A DNA stretch of 64,000 bases. It comes from Nitrospira sp. (lineage in GTDB: Bacteria > Nitrospirota > Nitrospiria > Nitrospirales > Nitrospiraceae). How positions within the stretch are numbered: the stretch's first letter is position 1; each line of letters starts with the position of its first letter. A program made the position numbers and the translations under genes. The notes under the pieces are model-generated. The model saw only the letters and a program-made list of their open reading frames with translations, did not search any database and was not told where the DNA came from. Below are positions 36,346 to 45,399 of the stretch, one piece after another. Where the stretch lies: NCBI GenBank assembly GCA_022843785.1, contig JALHMZ010000012.1, forward strand, positions 62,001 to 126,000, given 5' to 3'.

Positions 36346-36881
36346 CCTTCGGGGCTCTTCCTTTCACCGGCCTGCGCGTGGCCGCTGAATTACTGACGCT
36401 GACCTGGCAGGATGTCCAATTCCAGCGGAGCCAGCTGACCGTTCAGTCGGCCTTTGCCAAGGCCGGTGAAACCAGAAACGTTCCATTGAATAGTCGAATC
36501 CGTGAGGTCTTGTTGCGACTGAAATCTAAGAGCCGCAGCCTCTACATTTTCGCCAAGCCAAACGGTCTCCCCTATCGCTCAATGGACAAGCTCCTGTCGA
36601 AAGCCTGTGAGGATGCAGGGCTATCAGGCACTGGGATCTCTCTGCATACGCTCCGACATACCTTTGCCTCACGGCTGGTCATGAGTGGGACTGACTTCCG
36701 GACCATCCAGATTCTGGGCAGCTGGCGCGACCTCAGCCTCGTGCAGCGGTATTCTCATCTGAGCCCAGGGCACTGCCAGCAGGCCTTCGAGCGCATTGCC
36801 GAGGAATTCCCCGCCAAATTTCCGCCAATGCAGGAGACGAGGGCGGTCGTACAGCTTGCAGAACGACGGGTAAGCATGTAA
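36267..36881 (+). pseudogene. Tyrosine recombinase (integrase), N-terminally truncated
   Basis: The frame gives 204 residues but homology starts only at about 36345, with FTGLRVAAELLTLTWQDV; the first 26 codons are antisense to the terminase-like remnant. The catalytic set is visible: Arg in TGLRVAAELL, HTLRHTFASRL, then LGSWRDLSLVQRYSHLSP with the tyrosine nucleophile. The N-terminal core-binding and arm-binding domains are absent, so integration activity is probably lost. It ends 24 bases before the reconstituted tRNA-Ser gene, the standard place for an integrase next to its attachment site. Confidence 0.8.
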
Positions 36882-36896
36882 TTATGCAAAGGTTTA

Positions 36897-36947
36897 CGGC
36901 CTACGGAGAGGTGCGAGAGTGGCCGAATCGGGCAGTCTCGAAAACTG
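36897..36947 (+). other. Right attachment repeat (attR)
   Basis: Identical over 51 bases to 33111-33161. It covers eight bases before the tRNA-Ser gene and the first 43 bases of it. The full tRNA therefore owes its 5' half to the element and its 3' half to the host. Confidence 0.85.
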
Positions 36948-36994
36948 CTGTCGGGGTGACTCGACCGTGGGTTCGATCCCCACCCTCTCCGCCA
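36905..36994 (+). tRNA. tRNA-Ser (anticodon CGA)
   Basis: The 7-bp acceptor stem pairs GGAGAGG with CCTCTCC, followed by G and an encoded CCA. The anticodon stem GCAGT/ACTGC encloses the loop CTCGAAA, giving anticodon CGA (reads UCG). A long variable arm and a GTTCGAT T-loop follow, as class II serine tRNAs require. It hosts the 33.1-36.9 kb element. Confidence 0.92.
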
Positions 36995-37144
36995 TACCAA
37001 CCTTCGGTTGACCCGCCCGCTCTTCATCGTTGAATCGTCATCATTGCGGGCGGATGGACACCTCCAGTGTCTTTCCCCTACGTGGGGAGCTTACGAGGCG
37101 GCTGGCCCCCTCTGTAGAAATGATCGCAGTTTCTGCGATCGCGA

Positions 37145-37170
37145 CTTCGAATGCCCACCCTCTCCGCAAT
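37145..37170 (+). other. Displaced tRNA-Ser 3' end (possible second att remnant)
   Basis: CTTCGAATGCCCACCCTCTCCGC resembles the T-loop and acceptor 3' strand of the tRNA at 36971-36994, with few differences. It lies about 175 bases beyond the intact gene. A second integration, later lost, would leave such a scar. Between them, CCGCCCGC (37013-37020) and GCGGGCGG (37046-37053) form an inverted repeat. Confidence 0.5.
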
Positions 37171-37198
37171 AATCTATGGTTGGTTACAGCACCATTCC

Positions 37199-38626
37199 TT
37201 ACGCAGTTTCCGTTTCGCCGAATGGCGAGTCCGAAAAACCCAAATCCACAGAAATGAACCGCCGCGCCAAGCGACGCATCACATCGGCCGCGCTGTGCAG
37301 TCGACGCAGCTCTGCAAATTCGTCCGGGTCCGATGGATTTTTGTGACTCGCATGCGCCACCGCCAAACGACAGGCATCATAGATATATATTTCTGGTTTC
37401 TCTGTCCCGCAGGCAGCAAGAAAGGTGGCGATCCCGTCCTGATCGTGCGGGTTATTGAGAATCAGCGGCAGGTTGCCAGCTACCCATTTCTTTGACTCAG
37501 GCTTGTGCGGGTGGTGAATCTCGATGATCTTGTAGTAGTTCAATACCGCATAGCTAATCATGAAATTCTGTTCTGCGTTGCGCGCCTCGCGATAAAGCGC
37601 AAGGGCACGCCGCACCTCTTCCGATACCGGAATGTCGCGATTGAACACCCAATAGGATGCAGTTGTGAATGCCAGATCGCGCTTGGGAACAGCGACCGGC
37701 ACTGGGTTGCCAGACCAACCTCCTTGCGCGATGGCAAATTGATCGTCGCACCATGTCAGCAGGCTCAGGAAGCGATTGATAACCGTCGTCGCATCTTCCA
37801 TGCTTAGTCGATTGGCATCCAGGTCGATATGGATCGACTGCACATGGTCCTTGGTCTTCGGCATCAAGACGAACTTATACCGGTCAAACTCGATCAACAT
37901 TTCCTTGTCCGGCCATGTGACTTGGTTATCGATCCCGATGTTTAGGAAGCTGGACGTTGGCGTTGCACCCAATCGCTCATGGCGCGTCTTTTCGGCATCC
38001 TCCTTGTCATACTCCGAGCCGTCACTAATGAGTGGCGAAGGATAGGCACGAGCATGACTGATTTCATGTGCCAGCCGTTCAAAGAACTGCCTATTGAATA
38101 CCAGTTCTCGGCTCGCTGGTGAGTTGCGCAACTCGACATCGAACTTCGCGCCCGGCTGTAGCAAGGACACTGCTTCGTCGCGCACGAATGAAAGCTGGTG
38201 CCGCGTTCCGTTGTGTTCATAAACAATGACGGCTAACCCATGGCTATTTGTTCCCGCTTCCGCAACCGAAAGCCGAACAGCGATGATGTTTGCCCGTGCA
38301 GATACATCGGTGAGCACGTTACTCAGCGCATCGGTCAAGGTAGTTGCACCACCAAAGGCATCCGTCTGTCCGCCGACCGGCTTCAATTTGGCAATAATCG
38401 TGGCCACATGGCCGGCCCAGCTGGGTTGCGTGGCCACTAACCCCAGCAATGCTGCGATAATTTGCTCGTTCGTGAGTGCACGGCTGCGATTTTCCCGCCC
38501 ACGCGGCAGCTTTCCGAAGCCACGCAGTGATTCAAATCGCTGATCCATCGCGACAGGAGTATCCGTTTTCACGTCACTTCCGCTAATAAGTTCGGTCAGT
38601 ATGTGAGAAAGCTGTTTCGCTAGCAT
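37199..38626 (-). CDS. Large uncharacterised protein, MauJ-like
   Basis: A 475-aa soluble protein without signal or membrane segments. The segment FLSLLTWCDDQFAIAQGGWSGNPVPVAVPKRDL, and a following helical region with NAEQNFMISYAVLNYYKIIE, recall proteins annotated as MauJ, whose function is unknown; I hold that resemblance loosely. It lies just beyond the tRNA-Ser scar and may belong to the same accessory region. Ribosome site weak. Confidence 0.6.
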   Translation of the reverse strand: MLAKQLSHILTELISGSDVKTDTPVAMDQRFESLRGFGKLPRGRENRSRALTNEQIIAALLGLVATQPSWAGHVATIIAKLKPVGGQTDAFGGATTLTDALSNVLTDVSARANIIAVRLSVAEAGTNSHGLAVIVYEHNGTRHQLSFVRDEAVSLLQPGAKFDVELRNSPASRELVFNRQFFERLAHEISHARAYPSPLISDGSEYDKEDAEKTRHERLGATPTSSFLNIGIDNQVTWPDKEMLIEFDRYKFVLMPKTKDHVQSIHIDLDANRLSMEDATTVINRFLSLLTWCDDQFAIAQGGWSGNPVPVAVPKRDLAFTTASYWVFNRDIPVSEEVRRALALYREARNAEQNFMISYAVLNYYKIIEIHHPHKPESKKWVAGNLPLILNNPHDQDGIATFLAACGTEKPEIYIYDACRLAVAHASHKNPSDPDEFAELRRLHSAADVMRRLARRFISVDLGFSDSPFGETETA

Positions 38627-38700
38627 AGGGCTAGGATCACCGAAGGTAATGAGAATGCAAACTCGTACTACGAACTCTGCCCGCTCTAATTCTGCAGTTT

Positions 38701-38985
38701 TCAGTCATCATTCCATGTATGGAGGATCATCGGCATACACAGTTTGCCCACCGCCCTTTTGTTTTCACGCCTCCATTCTTGGACGTGGCCCGCAAGTGAC
38801 AGGTAGATGATGGCTACACGGGCAAGTTTCAGTTGCCGCAGGGCCCTCGCGATGAGATCGCCTGCTGAAAAGTCGAATTCGCCTATCTTTGCCGTATCCA
38901 CTGTCAGCAGAGATATCACTTGCGACAGCATGTCGTGCACCAATACGAACTTGTGTTCTATATGGTCGTGCAATTCATAGAGCAC
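38701..38985 (-). CDS. Small uncharacterised protein
   Basis: A 94-aa, mainly helical protein (ELHDHIEHKFVLVHDMLSQVISLL, then LIARALRQLKLARVAIIYLSLAG). No signal peptide, no family recognised. It is on the same strand as, and 74 bases upstream of, the MauJ-like gene. Could be a fragment of a longer gene. Confidence 0.35.
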   Translation of the reverse strand: MLYELHDHIEHKFVLVHDMLSQVISLLTVDTAKIGEFDFSAGDLIARALRQLKLARVAIIYLSLAGHVQEWRRENKRAVGKLCMPMILHTWNDD

Positions 38986-39062
38986 ACGCCAAATTAAATT
39001 TGTACATGATACCCATTAATTTATCGCATTATGTCTATGACGTTGTCTGATAGACGCTTTCA

Positions 39063-40583
39063 CTATTTTCCCGCCTTCTCCCACAAGGCCCGTCGCAACT
39101 CCACCATGGCCAGCGTGTCGCGCTTGCAGTACGCGAGTAACGATTCCCTGATGGTCTCCTTGTTGACCCAATCGGTTTCCTTAAACACCATCCGGTAATA
39201 GGCCTGCGCAGCGACGCCTCCCTCTTGAATCGCCAGATCTCCATAGGCCAATGCCGGCACCATGGCAGGCAGCACGGACTTGATCGAATAGGATCCGCCG
39301 AATGCGGGATGATAGTAGTGGTCCCGAATCACCGGGAATAAATCCCAGAGCCGGCGAATCACTCGCTTCAGTTCAGCCTGCATGGACGGATACCGATCGG
39401 CAAGCCGTTCGAGAATCGACTGCTCGTACGGTGAATACACACAGATGCTGCCTTCCGAGGCCAGCGACTCGATCAACTGTGCCGTCAACGCTTCACGAGG
39501 ATCGCTCGGATCAGTATGAAGATACTCCTGATGTCGCCAGCAGCCGGGAGCTTCCTCGATATGATTCGACCATTGGACCGGTATCGGCTCATAGGGCCTT
39601 GTGTCCGGATAACAGGGAACCCCCGGCATGATGGTTTCAAAATCCAAATGATGGACGGGATATCGAACGGACGCGAGGGCTTCCTTGAGTTTGGGAGAGA
39701 TCCATTCGACGTTGTCCTTCACACGACGTTGAACGGCTGACAGTTTGACTCCGTCAGGAATATCGTCGATGGTCGTCACGCCCTGCCTGGCCAGATCGGC
39801 CAAACCACGCAATGATCCCGGCAAGTGATAGATCCAACGGGCCGGCTTCTCCTTCGTGCAATAGGCCCAGTACGGACAGTCATACGGAGTGTGGCAGTGA
39901 TCATCCGGTTCGATCGCCGGTGGGTCCGGTTGCAACACAGCCTGCTGCATCGGGACCAACTGGCCCGGCAAATCAATACCGCGGGCGGCAACGAGCTCGG
40001 TCATGTCTTGCAACTTGAAGAGCGCATCCAGGTCGAGAACGTCACCCGGGTAGATATATTGCGAATTCAAGTGCATAAGGCAGGTCGAGAGCACCGTGAG
40101 CCCCGCCCCCTGCAGGACATAGCGCTGAATCGCCAGGTCGTAGAGATGAATATCTTTCACGCGCGACGACGATTTCACCTCAATGAGCCGCCAACCGGCA
40201 TGTTCTCCTGCCTTGCCTCGCACACGCTCAAGAATATCGACACGGACAAGGACGCCGTCATACAGAAACGCTCCTTCAAAGATAGCCGGAATCGTGAGGT
40301 CGGCCACCACCGATGCCGTATGGGCCAGTGCCGCCTCACGCTGCCGATAGCCTTCGCCGATCAGCACCCCGCCGGGAAAACGGCACCGCGCTCGCTCGCC
40401 GATTTCAGTGCCCATATCGAGGATGGCCTGCGTCGAGGGATCCGGGGGGCTGGCCCAGTCAGGATGATGAACATCAAAATAGACGCGCTTATGACATTGG
40501 AGGCCGGCCAGGAATTTAGACTTTGAGAGGCGCGGGGAGGAAACAGGGATCGCACGCTGGTTTGAATCAAGCATCGTGGACAA
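39063..40583 (-). CDS. PD-(D/E)XK nuclease / DUF2779 exonuclease-like protein
   Basis: A 506-aa protein of two parts. The N-terminal half has SKSKFLAGLQCHKRVYFD, a VRVDILERV strand and LIEVKSSS, the core of a RecB-type nuclease, and a cysteine cluster (CHTPYDCPYWAYC) that with Cys30 may bind an Fe-S cluster. The C-terminal half begins HHLDFETIMPGVPCYPDTRPYEPIPVQWS, the DUF2779 signature, an RNase-H-like exonuclease fold with DFE and a late YCKRDTLAMV. The family is uncharacterised but probably acts on nucleic acid in repair or defence. Confidence 0.88.
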   Translation of the reverse strand: MSTMLDSNQRAIPVSSPRLSKSKFLAGLQCHKRVYFDVHHPDWASPPDPSTQAILDMGTEIGERARCRFPGGVLIGEGYRQREAALAHTASVVADLTIPAIFEGAFLYDGVLVRVDILERVRGKAGEHAGWRLIEVKSSSRVKDIHLYDLAIQRYVLQGAGLTVLSTCLMHLNSQYIYPGDVLDLDALFKLQDMTELVAARGIDLPGQLVPMQQAVLQPDPPAIEPDDHCHTPYDCPYWAYCTKEKPARWIYHLPGSLRGLADLARQGVTTIDDIPDGVKLSAVQRRVKDNVEWISPKLKEALASVRYPVHHLDFETIMPGVPCYPDTRPYEPIPVQWSNHIEEAPGCWRHQEYLHTDPSDPREALTAQLIESLASEGSICVYSPYEQSILERLADRYPSMQAELKRVIRRLWDLFPVIRDHYYHPAFGGSYSIKSVLPAMVPALAYGDLAIQEGGVAAQAYYRMVFKETDWVNKETIRESLLAYCKRDTLAMVELRRALWEKAGK

Positions 40584-40650
40584 AAGCTAACGGACCGAAG
40601 AGCGGTTTGTCTAGCATGGAATAGCCGCGCTTCTGCTAGGATGGGTTCCC

Positions 40651-41976
40651 ATGGCTAACGGTGTCGCACAAATCAGACGCTCCGTCTTGACCCTTGCCCT
40701 CCCCGTCACGGTGAGCAGCCTACTCCAGCGGGCAGAAGGCATCGTGGCGGTCTTTCTGGTCGGTGGGCTGGGAGCCACCCACATTGCGGCCGTCGGGCTG
40801 GGGCAACTTCTGGCTTTCATCGCAACGACCTTAGTCTCCGGCCTGTCGGTAGGCACCAACGTCATTGTCGCCCAACTGTGGGGCGCCCGCCGGTATCAGG
40901 ATGCTGGAGAAGCTGCGCGCCATTTCCTCTGGCTCTCAGTCGCCATAGCGTTAGTATTGGCCGGGCTTGGAATGGCCATCAACCACATCGTCATGCAGCA
41001 GCTCGGCGCGGAGCCCGGAGTCATCGAACTGGCGCTCCCCTATTCAACCATCATTTTTCTCGTGATCCCCTGTACCGTACTCCTTCAGGTCTTGTCGTCG
41101 GTGCTTCAAGGCACCGGTGACACGCGGACGCCGATGTATGCCCTGATCGTCGTCAACCTGCTCCACATCCTCATGGCCTACCCGCTGATCTATGGCCGGT
41201 GGGGGCTCCCCGCCTTGGGAATCAAGGGAGCCGCCGTTGCCGTCGGTGTCGCCGAAGCGATCGGGGTCGCCTATCTCCTCTGGCAATGCCGTCCCATCTT
41301 GAAACCGTCGCTCGCGTTGCGCCTCGACCTTGTCCGCTCGATTTGGGATGTAGGCGCGCCTGTGTCCGGTGAACGGATCGTGCAACAGGCCGGAATCCTG
41401 ATCTACACCAAACTCGTGTTGATCTACGGCACAGTCACCTACGCAGCACATCAAGTCGGGCTGTCCATCGAGTCGCTCTCCTTCCTGCCGGGCTATGGAT
41501 TCGCCATTGCCGCCGCCACAATGGTGGGACAGAGTATCGGCGCCGGGAAATATACCCGCGCGAAGCTGGAGAACTGGGAGGCCAATCGCCTCGCGCTCGT
41601 CATCATGGCGGGCATGGGGATCGTCTTTTTCTTTTTCCCCTACCTGCTGCTGCGCGCATTTACCACCGACGAGGCTGTCATCGAACTCGGCACCATGTTC
41701 CTGAAGATCGTTGCGGTGCTGCAGATTCCTCTGGCCCTCACGATGGTCTTGGCCGGCTCGCTGCGAGGCGCGGGCGACACCCGCTTCATCATGGGCGCCA
41801 CCACGGTCGGCATGTGGGGCGTGCGCGTACCGATGGCGCTCATCGTCGCCCTCTGGCTACACCTCTCGATCTATTACGTATGGATGGCAATGATTGCCGA
41901 CTGGACGGTCCGGATGGCGTTGTTACTGTGGCGCTATCAATCGGAACGCTGGAAGGCGATTCAGGTCATTCGCTGA
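40651..41976 (+). CDS. MATE-family multidrug/Na+ antiporter
   Basis: A 441-aa integral membrane protein with about twelve hydrophobic segments and internal two-fold repetition. Landmarks include TLALPVTVSSLLQRAEGIVAVFLVG near the N-terminus, GTGDTRTPMYA and, in the second half, GAGDTRFIMGA, the paired motifs of MATE exporters. It would expel cationic compounds using an ion gradient. The gene stands alone on the plus strand. Confidence 0.92.
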   Translation: MANGVAQIRRSVLTLALPVTVSSLLQRAEGIVAVFLVGGLGATHIAAVGLGQLLAFIATTLVSGLSVGTNVIVAQLWGARRYQDAGEAARHFLWLSVAIALVLAGLGMAINHIVMQQLGAEPGVIELALPYSTIIFLVIPCTVLLQVLSSVLQGTGDTRTPMYALIVVNLLHILMAYPLIYGRWGLPALGIKGAAVAVGVAEAIGVAYLLWQCRPILKPSLALRLDLVRSIWDVGAPVSGERIVQQAGILIYTKLVLIYGTVTYAAHQVGLSIESLSFLPGYGFAIAAATMVGQSIGAGKYTRAKLENWEANRLALVIMAGMGIVFFFFPYLLLRAFTTDEAVIELGTMFLKIVAVLQIPLALTMVLAGSLRGAGDTRFIMGATTVGMWGVRVPMALIVALWLHLSIYYVWMAMIADWTVRMALLLWRYQSERWKAIQVIR

Positions 41977-41986
41977 CACGTATGTC

Positions 41987-42066
41987 CGTGAAGCGGGACG
42001 CGCGGGACGGAAAGAACATCGCTCATATCTTTGTGTGCAAGATACGCTTCACGAGATACGAACAAC
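41987..42066. repeat. Dispersed repeat, copy A (inverted relative to copy B)
   Basis: Begins CGTGAAGCGGGACGCGCGG and ends CTTCACGAGATACGAACAACG. Its reverse complement aligns along its length with 42656-42743. The ends are themselves near-inverted, so a transcript could fold. Confidence 0.6.
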
Positions 42067-42096
42067 GAAGAGCGGCCCTTGCGCTGCCTCAACCAA

Positions 42097-42459
42097 TCAT
42101 GCTTTCTTCCGTACTTCCGACCAGACATAGACTGCTCCAAAACAGGCCCCGGCAACAGCGGCAAAGACGAATTGTTCGGTCGCTCGAACAGCGATGGCCC
42201 ACCAGACAATGGCAGTCAGAAGACCTGCCACCGCGCCATGGACGGTCTTGCCCCCCGCAAGTTGAAAGCGATCGGTCAACAACACCAATGACGTCATGTA
42301 CAGAGGCCCCGCAATCACCGCCGCTACGAAATGGGCAAGGTCATGATTGAAGATCCATAGTTCGATCATTCCGGCTATCGTTCCAAGAACAAGCCCCGTG
42401 ATCGCTCTTCGGACTAAGACAGAAGAGAGCAACGCTGTCACAGCCACTCCATCCCCCAT
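42097..42459 (-). CDS. Small integral membrane protein
   Basis: A 120-aa protein with four hydrophobic segments (ITGLVLGTIAGMIELWIF, FVAAVIAGPLYMTSLVLL, GAVAGLLTAIVWWAIAV, FVFAAVAGACFGAVYVW). Unknown function. It is bracketed by two inverted copies of the same dispersed repeat. Confidence 0.6.
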   Translation of the reverse strand: MGDGVAVTALLSSVLVRRAITGLVLGTIAGMIELWIFNHDLAHFVAAVIAGPLYMTSLVLLTDRFQLAGGKTVHGAVAGLLTAIVWWAIAVRATEQFVFAAVAGACFGAVYVWSEVRKKA

Positions 42460-42655
42460 ATTAGAAAGTAAATGTGTGTACTTCTGGAATCATAAGTTTG
42501 TGATACGGCCCTCTCGGTCGACGGACAGGCATAGTACGCCCGGGCAACTCACAACTCAATGCACGATCTGCAAACTCTCAGACTTGTAGTTGCAACCTTC
42601 AACGATGCAACCCGCATTCTTCATGAAAGCTTCTGTTACAACCACCGATCGTCGT

Positions 42656-42743
42656 GCGTGAAGCGTATCTCGTATCTCGCAAACAAAGATGACAACATGC
42701 TCTTTCCGTCCCGCGCGTCACGCTTCACGAGATACGAGCAACG
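42656..42743. repeat. Dispersed repeat, copy B
   Basis: Inverted partner of 41987-42066. It is internally palindromic: it opens GCGTGAAGCGTATCTCG and closes CGCTTCACGAGATACGAGC. It runs up to the 3' end of the SGNH hydrolase gene. Confidence 0.6.
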
Positions 42744-42747
42744 CAAA

Positions 42748-43515
42748 TTAATACAGCCACACCTGCCCGCCTGAGCGCAGCGCGACGCCGGACTGCGGCG
42801 TGCATTGCTCGACGCCGAACATCCAACGCTGTTCGGGACGGAGAAAGTACAATTTCACGCTCTCAACCATCGATCCCCGAGTCGACTTTGTCTGAGGCTG
42901 AACGCCGAGGATCTGTTGCCAGGCAGGACGCCAGAGCGACGGGCGTACATGGATGGGATCGAAACCATACCAGGCAGGATCGAGCCGAACCAATTTCGCG
43001 CCGTGCACAGCGGATAACGTCTCGATGCCTTCATTCACACGTTCAGATCTGTCAATGACCTGAGACAAAGATAGCCGGCAGGACGGCACCAGAGCAGACC
43101 GAAACGCCAAAAACTTCAGATTCGACAGGCGGTGAATACTGGCAAGAGGTAAGTCTGTCAAAACCATGTCGTTCGTCACACGCCCCAGGCGGACCAGTAC
43201 CTCCTCGACCCATGCAAGCGTTCGTTCAACCGAGAAGCCATAGAGGATGTCATTACCGACATCCGTCACGAGTCCCCTGGTGGCCGTTGGAGGACGCCGC
43301 TCTAATTCGGCCCACAAGCCCGACTTGATAATGCCGGGTAAGGTGCGAAAGAGAAAGCGGCTGGGAGCGCCGTAGGATCGTCCATGGCCGAGGGCCGCCA
43401 GTACTTCGACATCAGGCCCCCATGCAGATCGAGCAGACGAGACGACGGTCTGGAATCCTCGTGTCAGATTGCTGGCGCCAAGAGCCACGACGCACGCGAT
43501 ATCAGTGGACATCAC
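42748..43515 (-). CDS. SGNH/GDSL-type hydrolase-like protein
   Basis: A 255-aa protein with the four SGNH blocks: the nucleophile serine in LGASNLTRG (Ser15), a glycine in GHGRSYG, Asn in DVGNDILYG, and the Asp/His pair in GFDPIHVRPS. Such enzymes are esterases or acyl hydrolases. No signal peptide, so it is probably cytoplasmic. Substrate unknown. Confidence 0.75.
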   Translation of the reverse strand: MMSTDIACVVALGASNLTRGFQTVVSSARSAWGPDVEVLAALGHGRSYGAPSRFLFRTLPGIIKSGLWAELERRPPTATRGLVTDVGNDILYGFSVERTLAWVEEVLVRLGRVTNDMVLTDLPLASIHRLSNLKFLAFRSALVPSCRLSLSQVIDRSERVNEGIETLSAVHGAKLVRLDPAWYGFDPIHVRPSLWRPAWQQILGVQPQTKSTRGSMVESVKLYFLRPEQRWMFGVEQCTPQSGVALRSGGQVWLY

Positions 43516-43548
43516 CAGCTCTCAGCCGACGATCTGCATGACCGCGCT

Positions 43549-43929
43549 CTACTCGATGAGAATCTGCCCCTGTCCGCTCGCATCCAATCTGACGACAACT
43601 GCCGCAACATCCTCTCTGCATCGATATCGCCGTATCGTGGAATCATTGCTATCAAGAATGGTACAACGCGATTCCATGTCCCCTATGTCCCCCGGCTGAA
43701 ATCTGAACCGCACCGTGACAATCCCTCCACTGACTCGATGCGTTTCAGTAATGTCATAGGAGGAACCGGGAATGACATGCGACACCCAGCCTTGGGTCAT
43801 GAGCTCGGATTCTTTCAACTTCTGATAGGTGTCATAGTGAGACTCAAACGTCTGCGCATTATCCACGAGCCATACCGCGCCAAGAAGCACTGCCCCGATG
43901 ATCAACAGACTACCGCCGATTTTCTTCAT
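43549..43929 (-). CDS. Uncharacterised membrane-anchored protein
   Basis: A 126-aa protein with one N-terminal hydrophobic segment (about 5-23) and a beta-rich soluble domain (SSYDITETHRVSGGIVTVRFRFQ) with two cysteines (SRCTIL and YRCRED). Not recognised. It lies between the SGNH hydrolase and the reductase on the same strand. Confidence 0.55.
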   Translation of the reverse strand: MKKIGGSLLIIGAVLLGAVWLVDNAQTFESHYDTYQKLKESELMTQGWVSHVIPGSSYDITETHRVSGGIVTVRFRFQPGDIGDMESRCTILDSNDSTIRRYRCREDVAAVVVRLDASGQGQILIE

Positions 43930-43950
43930 ATCTCACGACGTACTGAACGA

Positions 43951-45300
43951 TTACACCGCCGGCGGACAGGTGGTCTGCCTTGTGTCACGGCCCGGCCCTG
44001 TGGTGATCTTGATCTTTCCCACACCTTTCACGTTCGCGCAGAGATCCCCCAATCCCGGTGTGATGAGCCGAAAGGGCCCGCCCTTCCCATCGGGCAATGG
44101 TTCGCCGTCGAGCTCATACACAAGCACTCCAAAATCACGGGCCTGCTGAAGCGTGAGCGCCGCAGCATATTTGCCATCCAACGAATGAAACGTCACATGA
44201 TCGGCATCAATGTTCAGCGCCGGCACGTCCAGCAGTCCCCTCACGGCGATTGCCCGCCCCTTCATGCCCGGCATCACGGCGCTGACATCGGCGATCTGAT
44301 GTTCATCCGGCAATTGCTGCATCGCCTTGCGATCGAATGAAACAGGCTGCACGACCGCGCCCTCGATCTTCACGATGCCGGGACCGGTCTGTTCCTTCTC
44401 CGTCACGGCCTTGATCATGGCCGTCAGGGCTTCATTGACCGGCGTGGGAATGCCGAGTTCCCGCCCTTTCTCCACGATATATCCGTTCAAGTAATCGATC
44501 TCCGTCGGGCGGCCTGCTTTCCAATCGTCATACATCGACGTATGGATATCCCGAATTTCCTGTGTCGCCTTCACGACGCGCTCCGGCATATCCAACGGCA
44601 GCGGCACCTTGACCGCAGCCGAGACCGCCGTCACTTCCCCGACGATTTGTCTGATCACGGCGAATAATTCAGGATGATCCAGCGCACGTGCGACACAGTC
44701 GTTAATAAGCACGGTGATGGGATTGAAGACGCAATTCCAACACATCTTCTCCCATTTGCTGCGGCGGATATCTTTGGACAATTGGCAGGGAATTCCCGCG
44801 GTGGCAAAGAGAGCCTTGATCGCGAGCAGCCGTTCGCTTTCGTGCCCCATCAGTTCGCCGATCGCCACCGCGCCTTTCTTGTAATGGTCAATCACACCGG
44901 GCGCGGCAATTTTGGAGTAGATATAGGCCACCCCGCCCACGACACAATCGCGCTTGAATCGAGCGATCAGGCGATCTTCGTTATCGATCCCGTTTTGCAG
45001 TGTCAGCAGCACCGTCTTCGCCGAGACCACCGGTTCGATCTGATCCATGACTTCATCGAGGTGATAGGCTTTCACTCCAAGAATAATGAGGTCCGGCTTG
45101 GGAAGCTGCCGCGCGTCTGACGCCGCCTGAGGCCGGACAGTAAAGGTTCCACCGGCGCTGCGGATCGTCAATCCGTTCCGCGTGACTGCGGCAAGCGTGT
45201 TCGGCCGGAGCAGAAACGAGACATTGGGATTGCCCTTCGCCAAGTGCGCCCCGAAGAATCCGCCCACCGACCCCGCGCCGACCATTAAGATCTGTTTCAT
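43951..45300 (-). CDS. panE: 2-dehydropantoate 2-reductase fused to a sulfite-oxidase-fold domain
   Basis: A 449-aa protein from the ATG at 45300, where GGAG is spaced correctly; the longer frame to 45330 has no such site. Residues 1-310 are ketopantoate reductase: GAGSVGGFFGAHLA for NADPH, VKAYHLDEVM, then the helical C-terminal domain with KWEKMCWNCVFNPITVL and RPTEIDYLNGYIVEKGRELGI. It reduces 2-dehydropantoate to pantoate for coenzyme A synthesis. Residues 325-449 are an extra domain with the strand pattern of small molybdopterin-binding proteins (GPGIVKIEGAVVQPVSF, HSLDGKYAAALTL, GGPFRLITPG, CANVKGVGKIKI), but the expected molybdenum-ligand cysteine is not obvious. I have not seen this fusion described. 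Confidence 0.85.
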   Translation of the reverse strand: MKQILMVGAGSVGGFFGAHLAKGNPNVSFLLRPNTLAAVTRNGLTIRSAGGTFTVRPQAASDARQLPKPDLIILGVKAYHLDEVMDQIEPVVSAKTVLLTLQNGIDNEDRLIARFKRDCVVGGVAYIYSKIAAPGVIDHYKKGAVAIGELMGHESERLLAIKALFATAGIPCQLSKDIRRSKWEKMCWNCVFNPITVLINDCVARALDHPELFAVIRQIVGEVTAVSAAVKVPLPLDMPERVVKATQEIRDIHTSMYDDWKAGRPTEIDYLNGYIVEKGRELGIPTPVNEALTAMIKAVTEKEQTGPGIVKIEGAVVQPVSFDRKAMQQLPDEHQIADVSAVMPGMKGRAIAVRGLLDVPALNIDADHVTFHSLDGKYAAALTLQQARDFGVLVYELDGEPLPDGKGGPFRLITPGLGDLCANVKGVGKIKITTGPGRDTRQTTCPPAV

Positions 45301-45399
45301 ACTCATCTCCACATCCCCCACACATTGCACAGGAGGCGGGGGGTACTATAGCATGCGACTGCGAGCAGACGCAGCGGCCTTCTCTCTCACTCGGCATGA

